Source: Flavobacterium sp. LC2016-01 (GTDB lineage: Bacteria > Bacteroidota > Bacteroidia > Flavobacteriales > Flavobacteriaceae). Taken from it: DNA of 64,000 nt. The position numbers were made by a program, and so were the translations under genes. The notes beneath the pieces were generated by a model that saw nothing but the letters and a program-made list of their open reading frames with translations, was not told the DNA's origin and did no database searches. Positions 37,938 through 48,176 of the stretch are shown piece after piece. The first letter of the stretch is position 1. Each line of letters begins with the position of its first letter. The DNA lies in assembly GCF_009711135.1 (NCBI RefSeq), contig NZ_WMIC01000010.1, positions 62,001 through 126,000 on the forward strand, read 5' to 3'.

Positions 37938-39425
37938 ATGATGAGAAAAATAAAATATACAATTGCAGTGTTGTTAGGGATATTTACAATAAATTCTTGT
38001 AACGACAATGATTTAGAATTGAGTAATCCAAATGAGTTATCGCCTGAAACTTACTTTAAAAGCGAAACTCAGGTGCAAGCTTCAGTAAATGCGGCTTATG
38101 CTAACTTGCAAACAAGAGGATTATACGCAAGACATATTTTCTTTGCTTTAGACAACATGGCTCAAGAAAATAAAGGGAACCCTCAATTAGAAGGAAACAA
38201 AAAGCCTTTTCTTGATTTTTCTTTTGATGCCAGCAGCGATATTATCCAGTTTTATTGGGAAACCTGTTATTTAGGGATATCCAAGGCTAATTTTGTCTTA
38301 GATAATGAAGCTAAAATTAACGCTTTGCCAAATTCAATATTAACGCAAGAGAAAAAGAATAAATTTTTAGGAGAAGCCCATTTTTTAAGAGCTTACTATT
38401 ACTTTTTGTTAGTACCTCGTTTTGGAGATCTTCCAATTTATACAAAACAGACTATTGTTGGTAATCCAAGAAGTCCAAAAGATGAAGTCTATAAATTGAT
38501 TGTATCTGATTTTGACTTTGCTTCAAAAAATCTATTAAGCAAAAATGCTGAAGATAAAGGTAGAGCAACCAAAGAAGCTGCTTTTGCTTATTTAGGAAAA
38601 GCATTACTGTATCAAAAGAAATATGATGAAGCTTTAGCTGCTTTCAGTAAAGTGACAGGATTTAGTTTAGAATCTAATTTCTATAACAATTTTATGGATG
38701 AAACTGAGCATGGTCCAGAATCAATTTTTGAGATTGAGTATGATGAAAAATTAGGTGTAGCTGATAAATGGGGTAGTGATACTGCCGGAGATGGTGTTGC
38801 CGAATCTACACTTAGAGGTCAGGAATATGGTAACCTCGGTTGGTACAATGTGTATCCGTCTGATAATTTATTAGATGAATATGAGGCAGGTGACAAACGT
38901 TTTGGAGATACTTTTTATGTTCCGGGATCTAAATATAATAACGGAGCCAACACAATGACAGCTGCTAATTTCTCTTCATCAGAAGGTTTAAGAAGAGCTG
39001 GCTGGAAAAAATATCAAAACTATTATAAACGTACTGATGAAAATCTTGATTCAAGTATCAACTTTAAAGTTATGCGTTATTCAGATGTATTGCTTATGAT
39101 GGCAGAATGTGAAAGCCTTAGATCTGGTGGTGTACAAGCCACAGCTATTGGGTATATCAATCAGGTTCGTGCAAGAGCAGGTGTACCATTGTTAGCAACA
39201 ACACTTACAAAAGATCAAGTTTTTACTGCTCTAATTCACGAACGTAAAGTAGAATTGGCTGGTGAACAAGTTCGTTTTGATGATATTATCAGATGGGGTA
39301 TAGCTAGTACTCAATTAGCAGGAACTGGTTTTAAAGCTGGTAAAAGCGAGTTATGGCCAATACCAAATAGAGAAACGTCTTCAAATCCAAATATTAAACC
39401 TAGTAATAATAATCCTGGGTATTAA
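37938..39425 (+). CDS. SusD-family surface lipoprotein
   Basis: This is a 495-residue ligand-binding lipoprotein of the SusD/RagB family. The lipoprotein signal ends in INSC (C21). The family pattern is clear: LSPETYFKSETQVQASVNAAY near the start, then FLGEAHFLRAYYYFLLV in the TPR-like region. Near the C-terminus come FKVMRYSDVLLMMAECES, INQVRARAGVPLL and ERKVELAGEQVRFDDIIRWG. It follows SusC by nine bases and is closed by a hairpin, so the two form a unit. The substrate is inferred from the neighbours only. Confidence 0.95.
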   Translation: MMRKIKYTIAVLLGIFTINSCNDNDLELSNPNELSPETYFKSETQVQASVNAAYANLQTRGLYARHIFFALDNMAQENKGNPQLEGNKKPFLDFSFDASSDIIQFYWETCYLGISKANFVLDNEAKINALPNSILTQEKKNKFLGEAHFLRAYYYFLLVPRFGDLPIYTKQTIVGNPRSPKDEVYKLIVSDFDFASKNLLSKNAEDKGRATKEAAFAYLGKALLYQKKYDEALAAFSKVTGFSLESNFYNNFMDETEHGPESIFEIEYDEKLGVADKWGSDTAGDGVAESTLRGQEYGNLGWYNVYPSDNLLDEYEAGDKRFGDTFYVPGSKYNNGANTMTAANFSSSEGLRRAGWKKYQNYYKRTDENLDSSINFKVMRYSDVLLMMAECESLRSGGVQATAIGYINQVRARAGVPLLATTLTKDQVFTALIHERKVELAGEQVRFDDIIRWGIASTQLAGTGFKAGKSELWPIPNRETSSNPNIKPSNNNPGY

Positions 39426-39473
39426 ATAAATGAGTGAAGTTAGTTAGTTTAAGTTAGTAGTTAGTAATTTGAG

Positions 39474-39501
39474 AAACAGCGCATGTTAAAGTGCGCTGTT
39501 T
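39474..39501 (+). terminator. Hairpin terminator after SusD
   Basis: A perfect 10-bp stem AAACAGCGCA/TGCGCTGTTT with an 8-base loop starts about 50 bases past the SusD stop. There is no long T-run, so termination may be partial. Confidence 0.65.
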
Positions 39502-39697
39502 ATCACTATGTTATTTTCTTTAAAACTGCTACTGTTTTCATTTTTGATTACAGATAATCCAATTCAAAAATCAAACTAAAATACTTTCTAGCTCAAATCA
39601 ATTTTGCCTTTGTTATGCAATATGAGTTTAGATGCTCATCAATTTATATTTCACTATTAGAATCCAATTATAATACCACAGACCAGTTTTATTCAAA

Positions 39698-40240
39698 ATG
39701 AAAAAAATTGCATCACTTTTTTTAATCGTAACGTTGTTTTACAATGTTTTAGGATTTTACATCATGTTTGCTGAACAACAAGAGCAAGTATGGGTGACTG
39801 CTATGGAAAAAACTGATGACTCAAATTTTGAAGTTATTGAAGTCGAGATTGATCCTTATGCATATGTTGTAGATTCTGGTTTTGAAGAGGTCAATGAAGA
39901 TTTCACAATTGAAAATAAAACCTATCATGTTTTTAAGAAAAGAATTGTAAACAATGTCTTAAAATTATATTGCCTAAAAAATCATAATAGTAAAGTTTTT
40001 AATAAAGATTTAGTTAAAATTGTTGATAGTCAAATATTTGACAGTTCTTCAAATAAAGAGAATCCAAACAAAAAATTAGTAAAATCCTTTATTACGGATT
40101 ATATTTCTATTGATACAATTGATTTGACAGTTAGTGACTCCAAAGCATTTTTTCCTGCCAAATTGTATCCAGATACTCCAAAAAGAGATCTTCTTTCTGG
40201 ATATCTTACAAGCATTTCTCCTCCTCCTGATATGGTGTAA
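39698..40240 (+). CDS. Unidentified exported or membrane-anchored protein
   Basis: This is a 180-residue protein with an N-terminal hydrophobic segment (KIASLFLIVTLFYNVLGFYI) that could be a signal peptide or anchor. The rest is polar. FTIENKTYHVFKKRIVNN and LYCLKNHNSKVFNKDLVK are followed by a proline-rich end, SISPPPDMV. Proteins of this look occur in Flavobacterium next to TonB-receptor and metal-related genes, but no domain was recognised and no function is claimed. It stands between the SusD terminator and the haloperoxidase cluster, about 170 bases from each. Confidence 0.65.
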   Translation: MKKIASLFLIVTLFYNVLGFYIMFAEQQEQVWVTAMEKTDDSNFEVIEVEIDPYAYVVDSGFEEVNEDFTIENKTYHVFKKRIVNNVLKLYCLKNHNSKVFNKDLVKIVDSQIFDSSSNKENPNKKLVKSFITDYISIDTIDLTVSDSKAFFPAKLYPDTPKRDLLSGYLTSISPPPDMV

Positions 40241-40409
40241 TATTTCTTTTCATTTAAAATTTAAAAAATCTGGGCTATTAATCAAGTCCTGCAATTCAAT
40301 CTTTGGTTTTTGCCATAAGATTAATTCTGTTTTTTTTAAATTTTTCACACAATCAATTAGCAATAATTGATTTAAGAAACTATTACATAACCATATAAAA
40401 CTAACCAAA

Positions 40410-41903
40410 ATGAAAATTAATAAATTTTTGTTTAAAGTATTACTATTTGGTACTTTAAGCATATCTGCGTTTGCCCAAAACAAAGACAATAAAAAACAAT
40501 CTGAACCAACAGGAGCAAACAATATGGCCTATAAATGGAGCGAAGTGGCTATTCGTGCAACGGCAAATGATACGGATAAATTTAAACCAAGGCCAACCGT
40601 AACTTCCCGTTTTTTAGGATTGACATTTGTTGCTGTTTTTGATGCCTGGAGCCGTTATGATGAAAAAGCAATTCCAGTATACTTAAAAGACGCCGAAAGA
40701 AGACCTAATAAAGAACAGACACTTAAAAACAAAGAGATTGCTATTAGTTATGCAGCTTATGGTGCCTTAAGTGAATATTATTTTTCAGATAAAGAAATGT
40801 TTAAGGCATATATGATTGAATTAGGACTGGATCCTAATGATAAATCGCTTGATCCCAAAACACCAGTAGGAATAGGGAATTTAGCTGCTAAAGCAGTAAT
40901 TGAAGCGAGAAAACATGACGGTTCAAATCAATATGGAGAAGAAGACGGATCAAACGGAACGCCCTATTTTAACTATGTAAATTATAAGCCCGTAAATACT
41001 GCAGACGAAATGGTTGATGTAAACCACTGGCAGCCAAAATATTTTTCAGATGGAAAAGGTGGAAAGTTTGCACCAGGCTGTATGACGCCTTTTTGGGGCA
41101 AAGTTAAGCCAGTTGGGTTAAAGTCTGGAGAGCAGTTTCGCGCGATGCCTCCTCCATCTTTAGATTCGCAACAACTCAAAAATGAAGTTAAAGAACTGAT
41201 TGATTTACAATATAATCTTACTAACGAGCAAAAAGCATTAGTAGAATTTATGCGTGATGGTCCAAAATCCGTACAACAAGCGGGACACTGGTTAAAATTC
41301 GCTCAGGATGTTTCAAGACGTGATAAACACACACTGGATCAGGATGTAAAAATGTTTTTTTACAATCAGGTGACGGCTATGGATTGTTTTATAGCCTGTT
41401 GGGATACAAAAATGTTTTACGATTTTGCTCGTCCTTATGCTTTAGTACACTATTATTATAAAGACAAAACAATAACAGCCTGGGGCGGACCTGGTTTTGG
41501 AAATATAGAAATGAAAGGACAAGACTGGAGACCTTATTCGCCAGATATTTTTTTATGTCCAGCTTTTCCGGGATATGTTTCAGGACATAGTACAATCAGC
41601 GGAGGCTGCGGTGAAGCATTAAAATTATGGACAGGAAGTGACACTTTTGGCGAGTCTGCAACAGTGAGTACGCCAGGCTCAATGACAGAACCAAACAACA
41701 TCGGAAAACCGGTTGTCCTAAAATTTCCAACTTTTACAGAAACAGCAAATATGGCTGGAATTTCCAGAGTAATGGGAGGTTATCACATTCAGGCAGATAA
41801 TGTCGAAGGACTTAAGCTGGGCAGAAATGTGGCTCATGAAGTTTGGAAATTTTACAATTTTCATATCGGAAATAAAACTGTTGATAAAATCACAGCGAAT
41901 TAA
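40410..41903 (+). CDS. Vanadium-dependent haloperoxidase-like enzyme (PAP2 superfamily), first copy
   Basis: This is an exported 497-residue protein with a signal peptide ending AFAQ. The C-terminal half contains the complete vanadate-binding set: K334 and R341-P342 in KMFYDFARP, S391-G392-H393 in PGYVSGHS, and R453 with H459 in RVMGGYH. Vanadium haloperoxidases and PAP2 acid phosphatases share these motifs; the length and the N-terminal helical half favour the haloperoxidase class. Such enzymes use hydrogen peroxide to oxidise iodide, bromide or chloride. It heads a unit with two FG-GAP lipoproteins. The halide choice cannot be read from sequence, and phosphatase activity is not excluded. 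Confidence 0.85.
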   Translation: MKINKFLFKVLLFGTLSISAFAQNKDNKKQSEPTGANNMAYKWSEVAIRATANDTDKFKPRPTVTSRFLGLTFVAVFDAWSRYDEKAIPVYLKDAERRPNKEQTLKNKEIAISYAAYGALSEYYFSDKEMFKAYMIELGLDPNDKSLDPKTPVGIGNLAAKAVIEARKHDGSNQYGEEDGSNGTPYFNYVNYKPVNTADEMVDVNHWQPKYFSDGKGGKFAPGCMTPFWGKVKPVGLKSGEQFRAMPPPSLDSQQLKNEVKELIDLQYNLTNEQKALVEFMRDGPKSVQQAGHWLKFAQDVSRRDKHTLDQDVKMFFYNQVTAMDCFIACWDTKMFYDFARPYALVHYYYKDKTITAWGGPGFGNIEMKGQDWRPYSPDIFLCPAFPGYVSGHSTISGGCGEALKLWTGSDTFGESATVSTPGSMTEPNNIGKPVVLKFPTFTETANMAGISRVMGGYHIQADNVEGLKLGRNVAHEVWKFYNFHIGNKTVDKITAN

Positions 41904-41956
41904 ATATGTTTTCCAATAAAAACAGGGAATTAATCTATTCTAAAAATGTTTTAATT

Positions 41957-44167
41957 ATGAAAATTAAACCGCTATCATTTTTATTTTCAGTCGCTATATT
42001 GGCAGTTTCATGTGATTATTTTTCGAACCCAAATGATAAGATGATTAAGATTTTGGATGCGAGAAAGATGATGTATAATGTCAGAAGCAATCCATTTGCA
42101 GCGCAGGCAGAAGTCGCTTATTATGATTCCATAATTAAGAGTTCTGATGAAGGTTTTTTCAAAATATTCAACGAATTAAACAAAGGAAACGCCTTATTGA
42201 AATTCGGAAAAGAAGCCGAGTCTGTCTCCATTATCGAAAATGCCATCAAAAAGAAGAAACGAATAGATGGCAAAGATGATCCTCAATACTTAAAATGTTT
42301 GGGAATTGCTTATATGAGATTGGGCGAAAAACAAAATTGCGTCAATTACCACAATCCGGAATCGTGTATAATGCCCATCCACAAAAATGGAATTCATACA
42401 ATCCGTCAGGGTTCTCAGCATGCCATTGAAATTTATAAGAAATTATTGGAGATAGATCCGAATGATTATGAATCAAGATGGTTGCTCAATATCGCTTATA
42501 TGACTTTGGGTGAATATCCGTCAGAAGTTCCTGAAAAATGGCTGATACCCAATCTTAATAAAGACAACTCGGACTATCATGTAAAACCTTTTTTGGACGT
42601 TGCACCAAACGTAGGTATAAAAAGCAGAAATATGTCGGGCGGGGTGATTGTGGATGATTTTAATAATGATGATTATTTAGATATTGTAACGTCTGACTGG
42701 AGTTTGGATGGGGTAATGCATTATTATCAAAATGATCTAAAAGGAAAATTTTCAGATGTATCCAAAACTTCAGAAATAGGCCGTTTTAAAGGTGGTTTAA
42801 ATATGATCCAGGCAGATTATGACAACGACGGAGACGTTGATATTTTTGTTTTAAGAGGCGCATGGATGCGTAAATACGGAAGACAACCCAACTCATTATT
42901 ACGCAACAATGGCGATGGTACTTTTACAGATGTCACTATTAAAAGTGGTCTGTATTCTGAATTTCCTACTCAAGCCGGCAACTGGAATGATTTTAATAAT
43001 GACGGCTATTTAGACTTATTTATTGGGAACGAGTCCTCAGATGATGGATCATATCCTTCTGAATTGTATCTCAACAATCAGGACGGGACATTTAGGAATG
43101 TTGCAAAAGAAGCAAAATGTGATGTTATAGCGTACATCAAAGGAGCAACATCAGCGGATTATGATAATGATGGCGATATTGATTTGTTTCTTTCCGGAAT
43201 GAATAAAAAGAAAATATTATTAAAAAATACCGGACTTAAAAATGGCATTCCACAATTTAAAGATGTCACTGATGAAGCAGGTTTAGCGGGAATTAATGTC
43301 ATGACTTTTCCAACCTGGTTTTGGGATTACGACAATGATGGCTGGCAGGATATTTTTGTTTGCGGTTATCAGTTTAATGGTTCTATTGCCGGCGAGATTG
43401 CAATGGAAGCCCTGAATATTCCAAATGGAAGTAGTAAAATGTACTTGTACCACAATAATCATGATGGTACTTTTTCTGATGTTTCAAAAGTTTCGGGTCT
43501 GAGCAAAACTGTTTTTGCTATGGGTTCCAATTTTGGAGATCTTGATAATGATGGTTTTCTGGATATGTATCTCGGAACCGGAAACCCCGATTATAAATCC
43601 TTATCGCCTAATAAATTGTTTAGAAATATGGGCAACGGAAAATTTGCAGATGTCACCGTTTCCAGCCGAATGGGGAATTTGCAAAAAGGGCATGCTGTAG
43701 CTTTTAACGACCTTGATAACGATGGCGACACGGATATTTTTATCGAAGTTGGCGGTGCTTATTTTGGTGATGCTTTCAATAATTCCTTATACCTGAATCC
43801 CGGCCAGAACAACAACCGTTGGATAAAAATGAAACTGGAAGGTACAGAAAGTAATCGTTCTGCAATCGGGGCCAAAATAAAAGTAAGCTTCAAAGAAAAT
43901 GGTATTCCAAGATCGGTATACAGAATAGTAAATTCTGGTGGAAGTTTTGGAGCATCGGCTTTACGAATGGAAATTGGAATTGGACAAGCGTCAATTATAG
44001 ATCAAATTGAAATTATCTGGCCCAAAAATCAGAAAAAACAAGTCTTTAAAAACATAAAGCCCAATCAATACATTAAAATTATGGAAGGCGAAAAAGACTT
44101 TTCAAAAGTAAATCTTAAAGCACTTTCTTTTCCAACAGCCGGCGCCAGATCTCCTATCTGTATGTGA
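41957..44167 (+). CDS. FG-GAP/VCBS-repeat lipoprotein with ASPIC/UnbV domain
   Basis: This is a lipoprotein of about 736 residues. The ATG at 41957 (MKIKPLSFLF) starts a signal ending AVSC (C19); an ATG at 41906 would put 17 polar residues before it. After a helical, TPR-like region (to about 190) come calcium-binding FG-GAP repeats (DFNNDDYLDIV, DYDNDGDVDIF, DFNNDGYLDLF and more) forming a propeller. The ASPIC/UnbV domain follows at about 610-710 (GAKIKV and IEIIWPKNQKKQVFKNI). This CRTAC1-like layout is common in Bacteroidota surface proteins. It lies 53 bases after the haloperoxidase. Confidence 0.88.
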   Translation: MKIKPLSFLFSVAILAVSCDYFSNPNDKMIKILDARKMMYNVRSNPFAAQAEVAYYDSIIKSSDEGFFKIFNELNKGNALLKFGKEAESVSIIENAIKKKKRIDGKDDPQYLKCLGIAYMRLGEKQNCVNYHNPESCIMPIHKNGIHTIRQGSQHAIEIYKKLLEIDPNDYESRWLLNIAYMTLGEYPSEVPEKWLIPNLNKDNSDYHVKPFLDVAPNVGIKSRNMSGGVIVDDFNNDDYLDIVTSDWSLDGVMHYYQNDLKGKFSDVSKTSEIGRFKGGLNMIQADYDNDGDVDIFVLRGAWMRKYGRQPNSLLRNNGDGTFTDVTIKSGLYSEFPTQAGNWNDFNNDGYLDLFIGNESSDDGSYPSELYLNNQDGTFRNVAKEAKCDVIAYIKGATSADYDNDGDIDLFLSGMNKKKILLKNTGLKNGIPQFKDVTDEAGLAGINVMTFPTWFWDYDNDGWQDIFVCGYQFNGSIAGEIAMEALNIPNGSSKMYLYHNNHDGTFSDVSKVSGLSKTVFAMGSNFGDLDNDGFLDMYLGTGNPDYKSLSPNKLFRNMGNGKFADVTVSSRMGNLQKGHAVAFNDLDNDGDTDIFIEVGGAYFGDAFNNSLYLNPGQNNNRWIKMKLEGTESNRSAIGAKIKVSFKENGIPRSVYRIVNSGGSFGASALRMEIGIGQASIIDQIEIIWPKNQKKQVFKNIKPNQYIKIMEGEKDFSKVNLKALSFPTAGARSPICM

Positions 44168-44231
44168 TAAGAACTATTCTTGAAGCCAGAAATTCATTAG
44201 AAAAATTGACAAAATTATTAGACTTATAAAA

Positions 44232-47200
44232 ATGAAAAATATAAATATAAAAACAGGTTTTTTGAGCGTTGTTGGCCTATTATTGCTTGTCAGCTGTTCT
44301 AAAAAATCAGATGAGAAAATATTCTCTACACTAGACCCTTCAGATACCGGAATTGAGTTTAGTAATAACTTAAAAGAAAATGATTCCCTGAATTATTTTA
44401 CCTACAACTATATTTATTTGGGCGGAGGAGTAGCCACTGGCGACGTCAATAATGACGGCCTGGTTGATATTTATTTTACAGGAAATCAGGTATCCAATAA
44501 ATTATACCTAAATAAAGGAAATTTAAAATTTGAAGACATTACAGAAAAAGCCGGCGTAGGAGGTGATAGCCGTTGGTACACTGGAGTTACAATGGCCGAT
44601 GTAAATGGAGATGGATTTTTAGATATTTATTGTAGTGTGGGTGGAAAATTCGGCCCTAAAAACAATCAATTATTTATCAATAACCACAATGGAACATTTA
44701 CTGAAAGAGCCAAAGAATATGGTATTGACGATATAGGAAACAGCGTTCAGGGTACTTTTTTCGATTATGATAAAGATGGCGATTTAGATTTGTTTGTCGC
44801 TAATTATCCTCCTACAAAATTCAATTCGGCGACAGGTGATTATGTACAAATGATGGCGCATGTCAAAGACAATGAATCGGGTCATTTATATCGAAATGAC
44901 GGCAATCATTTTACCAATGTTACCCAGGAAGCTGGTGTAAAAAACTATGGATTATCATTAAGTGCTACAGTGGGCGATTTAAACAACGACAGCTGGCCTG
45001 ATATTTATGTTTCAAATGATTTCAATTCGCCTGATTTTATGTACATCAACAATCAGGATGGCACTTTTAAAGAAGTTGTAAAAGAGGCAACATCACACAA
45101 TTCTTTTTACGGAATGGGTGTCGATATTTCTGATTTTAATAACGATGGAAACTTAGATATTTTTCAGGTAGACATGGATGCGAAAGACAATCGTCGTAAA
45201 AAAGCCAACATGTCGAGTATGAATCCGAAACTTTTTTGGGATGTCATTGATGCCGGTTTTAATTACCAATATATGCACAATTGCATGCAATTAAACACGG
45301 GAGTGAATGAAAATGGTATTCCGCATTTTGGAAACATATCCCGTTTGACAGGAACTTCTTCTACGGATTGGAGTTGGGGGCCTTTATTCGCCGATTTTGA
45401 CAATGATGGAAATAAAGATTTGTTTGTCACCAATGGAACCCGAAGAGAAATAAACAATAATGATTTCTTTCATAGTTTAGAAAGGCTGAATTTAAAACCA
45501 AAAGATTTACTCAAAAAATCTCAGGAAATTCCTTCTGAGAAAATCGATAATTTCATGTTTCAAAACAAAGGAAACTTAAATTTTGAACAGGTAAATGAAA
45601 AATGGGGAATTGAATACAAAGGTTTTTCAAATGGTGTGGCTTATGCCGATTTAGACAACGATGGCGATTTGGATTTGGTAGTGAATAATATTGATGATTT
45701 TGCTTCAGTTTTTGAAAATTCAAGTTCGAAGATTAATAATTACATCAAAGTAAAATTCAAGGGAAATTCCAAAAACACTTATGGTTTGGGGAATCGTGTT
45801 TATGTAAAAACAAATAAAGGAACCCAAATGCAAGAGTTGACCATGACAAGAGGATTTCAATCTTCAGTGACGCCTGAATTGCATTTTGGAGTAGCGAAGG
45901 AAAAAACAATCGATGAAGTAAAAGTAGTCTGGACGAATGGCAAGGTGCAAAAATTGTATAATGTAAAAGCCAACCAAACGCTTCAGTTTAAAGAGCAGGA
46001 TGCCAAAGAGGAATCAGTGGCGAACGTAACGCCTAAAAACCTATTATTTACCAATGAAACTAAGGTTTTCCCCGTTTTTAAACACGAAGAAAATAAATAC
46101 GATGATTTTAAAGATCAGGTTTTATTGCCTCATAAAATGTCAACTTTTGGTCCTGTGATTGCTGTTGGTGATTTAAATAAAGATGGCCTTGAAGATTATT
46201 TCATTGGAGGTTCAGCCACGTATTCCGGAAAAATGTTTTTTCAGACAAAAAATGGTTTTGTAGAAAAGAACATTCCGGCACTGGAACAGGATAAAGCGAG
46301 TGAAGATACAGGAGCATTGATTTTTGATGCTGATAATGACGGAGATAACGATTTATATGTAGTGAGCGGTGGTTACGAATTTCTGATTAATGATCCAAAA
46401 TTACAGGACAGATTATATCTCAACAACGGAAAAGGCGATTTTACTAAAGCGCCAACAGGAGTACTACCATCCATGCTGACAAGTAGTTCAAAAGTATATC
46501 CAATCGATTATGATAAAGATGGAAAACAGGATCTTTTAGTTTTAGGAAGACAAGTTCCGGGACAATATCCATCACCAACCACAACGTATTTGTTGCATAA
46601 TTTGAGTACCGCAACACAGCCAAAATTTGAAATTTCTAAAAAAGCACCTAAGGAATTTGTCAATCTTGGAATGGCAACAAGTGCCGTAATTACTGATATT
46701 AACAATGATAAATTGAATGATATCATTATAGTCGGTGAATGGATGCCGATCCGTATTTTCCAAAATACAAAATCGGGTTTCAAAGAAATTACAAAAGACA
46801 TGGGACTTAACGATGACACGACAGGCTGGTGGTGGAGCATTCAGCAAGGCGATTTTGATAAGGATGGCGACATGGATTATATCGTGGGTAATAACGGATT
46901 GAATTACAAATACAAAGCGACTCCCAATGAAACCTTTGATATTTTCGTGAAAGATTTTGACAACGATAAACACAAAGATATTGTGCTGAGTTATTACAAT
47001 GATGGCAAGCAATATCCGGTGCGTGGCCGTGGTTGTTCATCACAGCAAATTCCGAATATCAAGAAGAAATTCAAAGATTACGAAAGCTTTTCAGAAGCGA
47101 CTCTGGTTGATGTTTATACCGAAAAATCACTTAAAGAAGCCTTGCATTACAAAGTAAAATCATTTGCCAGTATTTATTTAGAAAATAAAGATGGAAAATT

Positions 47201-47525
47201 TGTTATCCATGAATTGCCAGTTGAAGCACAGCTGAGCTGTATCAATCAAATCATGGTGGATGATTATGATAAAGATGGAAATCTCGATGTTTTAATTACA
47301 GGAAACATGTTTAATTCTGAAGTAGAAACGCCTCGAAACGATGCTGGTCATGGATTGTTTTTAAAAGGAAACGGAAAAGGAAAATTCAAATCGCTAACAG
47401 CGCTCGAAAGCGGATTTTTTACTCCAGGCGATGTTAAAAACATGGAAAAAATCAAAGTACAGGGAAAAAACTATCTCTTGGTTACTAAAAATAATTCGTT
47501 TTTACAAAGCGTCAGGATCAATTAA
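44232..47525 (+). CDS. Large FG-GAP/VCBS-repeat lipoprotein with central ASPIC/UnbV domain
   Basis: This is a 1,097-residue lipoprotein with signal LLLLVSC (C22). A first propeller of FG-GAP repeats (DVNNDGLVDIYFTGNQ, DVNGDGFLDIY, DYDKDGDLDLF) is followed by an ASPIC/UnbV domain at about 495-590 (YGLGNRVYV and VKVVWTNGKVQKLYNV). A second propeller then runs to the C-terminus (DLNKDGLEDYFIGG, DADNDGDNDLY, DYDKDGNLDVLITG). Two propellers around one ASPIC/UnbV domain make it larger than its neighbour. Role unknown: surface binding of a ligand or partner enzyme is likely. A terminator follows. Confidence 0.88.
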   Translation: MKNINIKTGFLSVVGLLLLVSCSKKSDEKIFSTLDPSDTGIEFSNNLKENDSLNYFTYNYIYLGGGVATGDVNNDGLVDIYFTGNQVSNKLYLNKGNLKFEDITEKAGVGGDSRWYTGVTMADVNGDGFLDIYCSVGGKFGPKNNQLFINNHNGTFTERAKEYGIDDIGNSVQGTFFDYDKDGDLDLFVANYPPTKFNSATGDYVQMMAHVKDNESGHLYRNDGNHFTNVTQEAGVKNYGLSLSATVGDLNNDSWPDIYVSNDFNSPDFMYINNQDGTFKEVVKEATSHNSFYGMGVDISDFNNDGNLDIFQVDMDAKDNRRKKANMSSMNPKLFWDVIDAGFNYQYMHNCMQLNTGVNENGIPHFGNISRLTGTSSTDWSWGPLFADFDNDGNKDLFVTNGTRREINNNDFFHSLERLNLKPKDLLKKSQEIPSEKIDNFMFQNKGNLNFEQVNEKWGIEYKGFSNGVAYADLDNDGDLDLVVNNIDDFASVFENSSSKINNYIKVKFKGNSKNTYGLGNRVYVKTNKGTQMQELTMTRGFQSSVTPELHFGVAKEKTIDEVKVVWTNGKVQKLYNVKANQTLQFKEQDAKEESVANVTPKNLLFTNETKVFPVFKHEENKYDDFKDQVLLPHKMSTFGPVIAVGDLNKDGLEDYFIGGSATYSGKMFFQTKNGFVEKNIPALEQDKASEDTGALIFDADNDGDNDLYVVSGGYEFLINDPKLQDRLYLNNGKGDFTKAPTGVLPSMLTSSSKVYPIDYDKDGKQDLLVLGRQVPGQYPSPTTTYLLHNLSTATQPKFEISKKAPKEFVNLGMATSAVITDINNDKLNDIIIVGEWMPIRIFQNTKSGFKEITKDMGLNDDTTGWWWSIQQGDFDKDGDMDYIVGNNGLNYKYKATPNETFDIFVKDFDNDKHKDIVLSYYNDGKQYPVRGRGCSSQQIPNIKKKFKDYESFSEATLVDVYTEKSLKEALHYKVKSFASIYLENKDGKFVIHELPVEAQLSCINQIMVDDYDKDGNLDVLITGNMFNSEVETPRNDAGHGLFLKGNGKGKFKSLTALESGFFTPGDVKNMEKIKVQGKNYLLVTKNNSFLQSVRIN

Positions 47526-47538
47526 AAATAGAAAGAGT

Positions 47539-47582
47539 AAGACAAGTTTTGATCTCCTATTCTGAGTTCAAGCTTGTCTTTT
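47539..47582 (+). terminator. Hairpin between the FG-GAP lipoprotein and DUF417-like genes
   Basis: Arms AAGACAAG (47539-47546) and CTTGTCTT (47573-47580) are complementary, extended inward by wobble pairs, and followed by TT. It probably ends or weakens the transcript from 40410 onward. Confidence 0.6.
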
Positions 47583-47620
47583 AGCCATTTCTAACTAATA
47601 ATCCAAAACTTTAAAAACAA

Positions 47621-48136
47621 ATGAAAAATACTTTTAACGCTTTCTATTTTTCCTTAAGTGATAAAATAGGAAAACACAGTGTTTCTTTAATGCGTATGGC
47701 GCTTGTCATCATTTACATTTGGTTTGGACTTCTCAAAATCTTTGGTCTTAGTCCTGCAGGTGACATGGTAGCGAAAACCGTTTTTTGGTTAAAGCCAGAA
47801 TTCTTTATTCCCATTCTTGGTATTGCTGAAGTATGCATAGGAGTGGGATTACTCGTGAGAAAATGGATTCCGGTAACGATTGTGCTTTTATTATTGCACA
47901 TGACCGCAACGCTATCCACTTTTTTCATTCTAAAATCCAGTTGTTTTGAAATCTTTCCGTATGAACCAACATTAGCCGGTCAATACGTTATCAAAAATAT
48001 TGTTTTGGTAGCCGGAGCTCTCGTGATTGCAGGGAAATACAATGAAGAATATTATATAGCAATGAGTTTGAAAAAAGAGCAGGAAAAATTTACTGCAAAT
48101 GCTACGATTCAGAATCAGCAAATGCTGAACGAGTAA
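47621..48136 (+). CDS. DoxX/DUF417-like four-helix membrane protein
   Basis: This is an inner-membrane protein of 171 residues with four hydrophobic helices (about 22-42, 65-83, 89-108, 127-145). MALVIIYIWFGLLKIFGLSP at the first helix and GQYVIKNIVLVAGALVIAG at the last resemble the YkgB/DUF417 branch of the DoxX superfamily. Some relatives in this superfamily (MauE, DoxX) handle quinones or thiols. Here it sits between FG-GAP lipoprotein and outer-membrane genes of the haloperoxidase cluster, where a redox or transport role is possible but unproven. Confidence 0.75.
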   Translation: MKNTFNAFYFSLSDKIGKHSVSLMRMALVIIYIWFGLLKIFGLSPAGDMVAKTVFWLKPEFFIPILGIAEVCIGVGLLVRKWIPVTIVLLLLHMTATLSTFFILKSSCFEIFPYEPTLAGQYVIKNIVLVAGALVIAGKYNEEYYIAMSLKKEQEKFTANATIQNQQMLNE

Positions 48137-48176
48137 ACGGAAAACAAACTAATAACCAAGAAAAACAAATTAAAAA

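Noticed and set aside
40241..40409. Promoter before the first haloperoxidase gene
   Set aside because: ATCTTTG-like text is present but no TAnnTTTG with a TTG at proper spacing, so no call was made.
41704..41716. AACCGGTTGT inside the first haloperoxidase gene
   Set aside because: It is a coding context with only half of the extended palindrome and no promoter element nearby.
46572..47043. Long minus-strand frames opposite the large FG-GAP lipoprotein
   Set aside because: The plus strand has strong protein-family evidence throughout; the repeated acidic codons of FG-GAP repeats leave open frames on the other strand.
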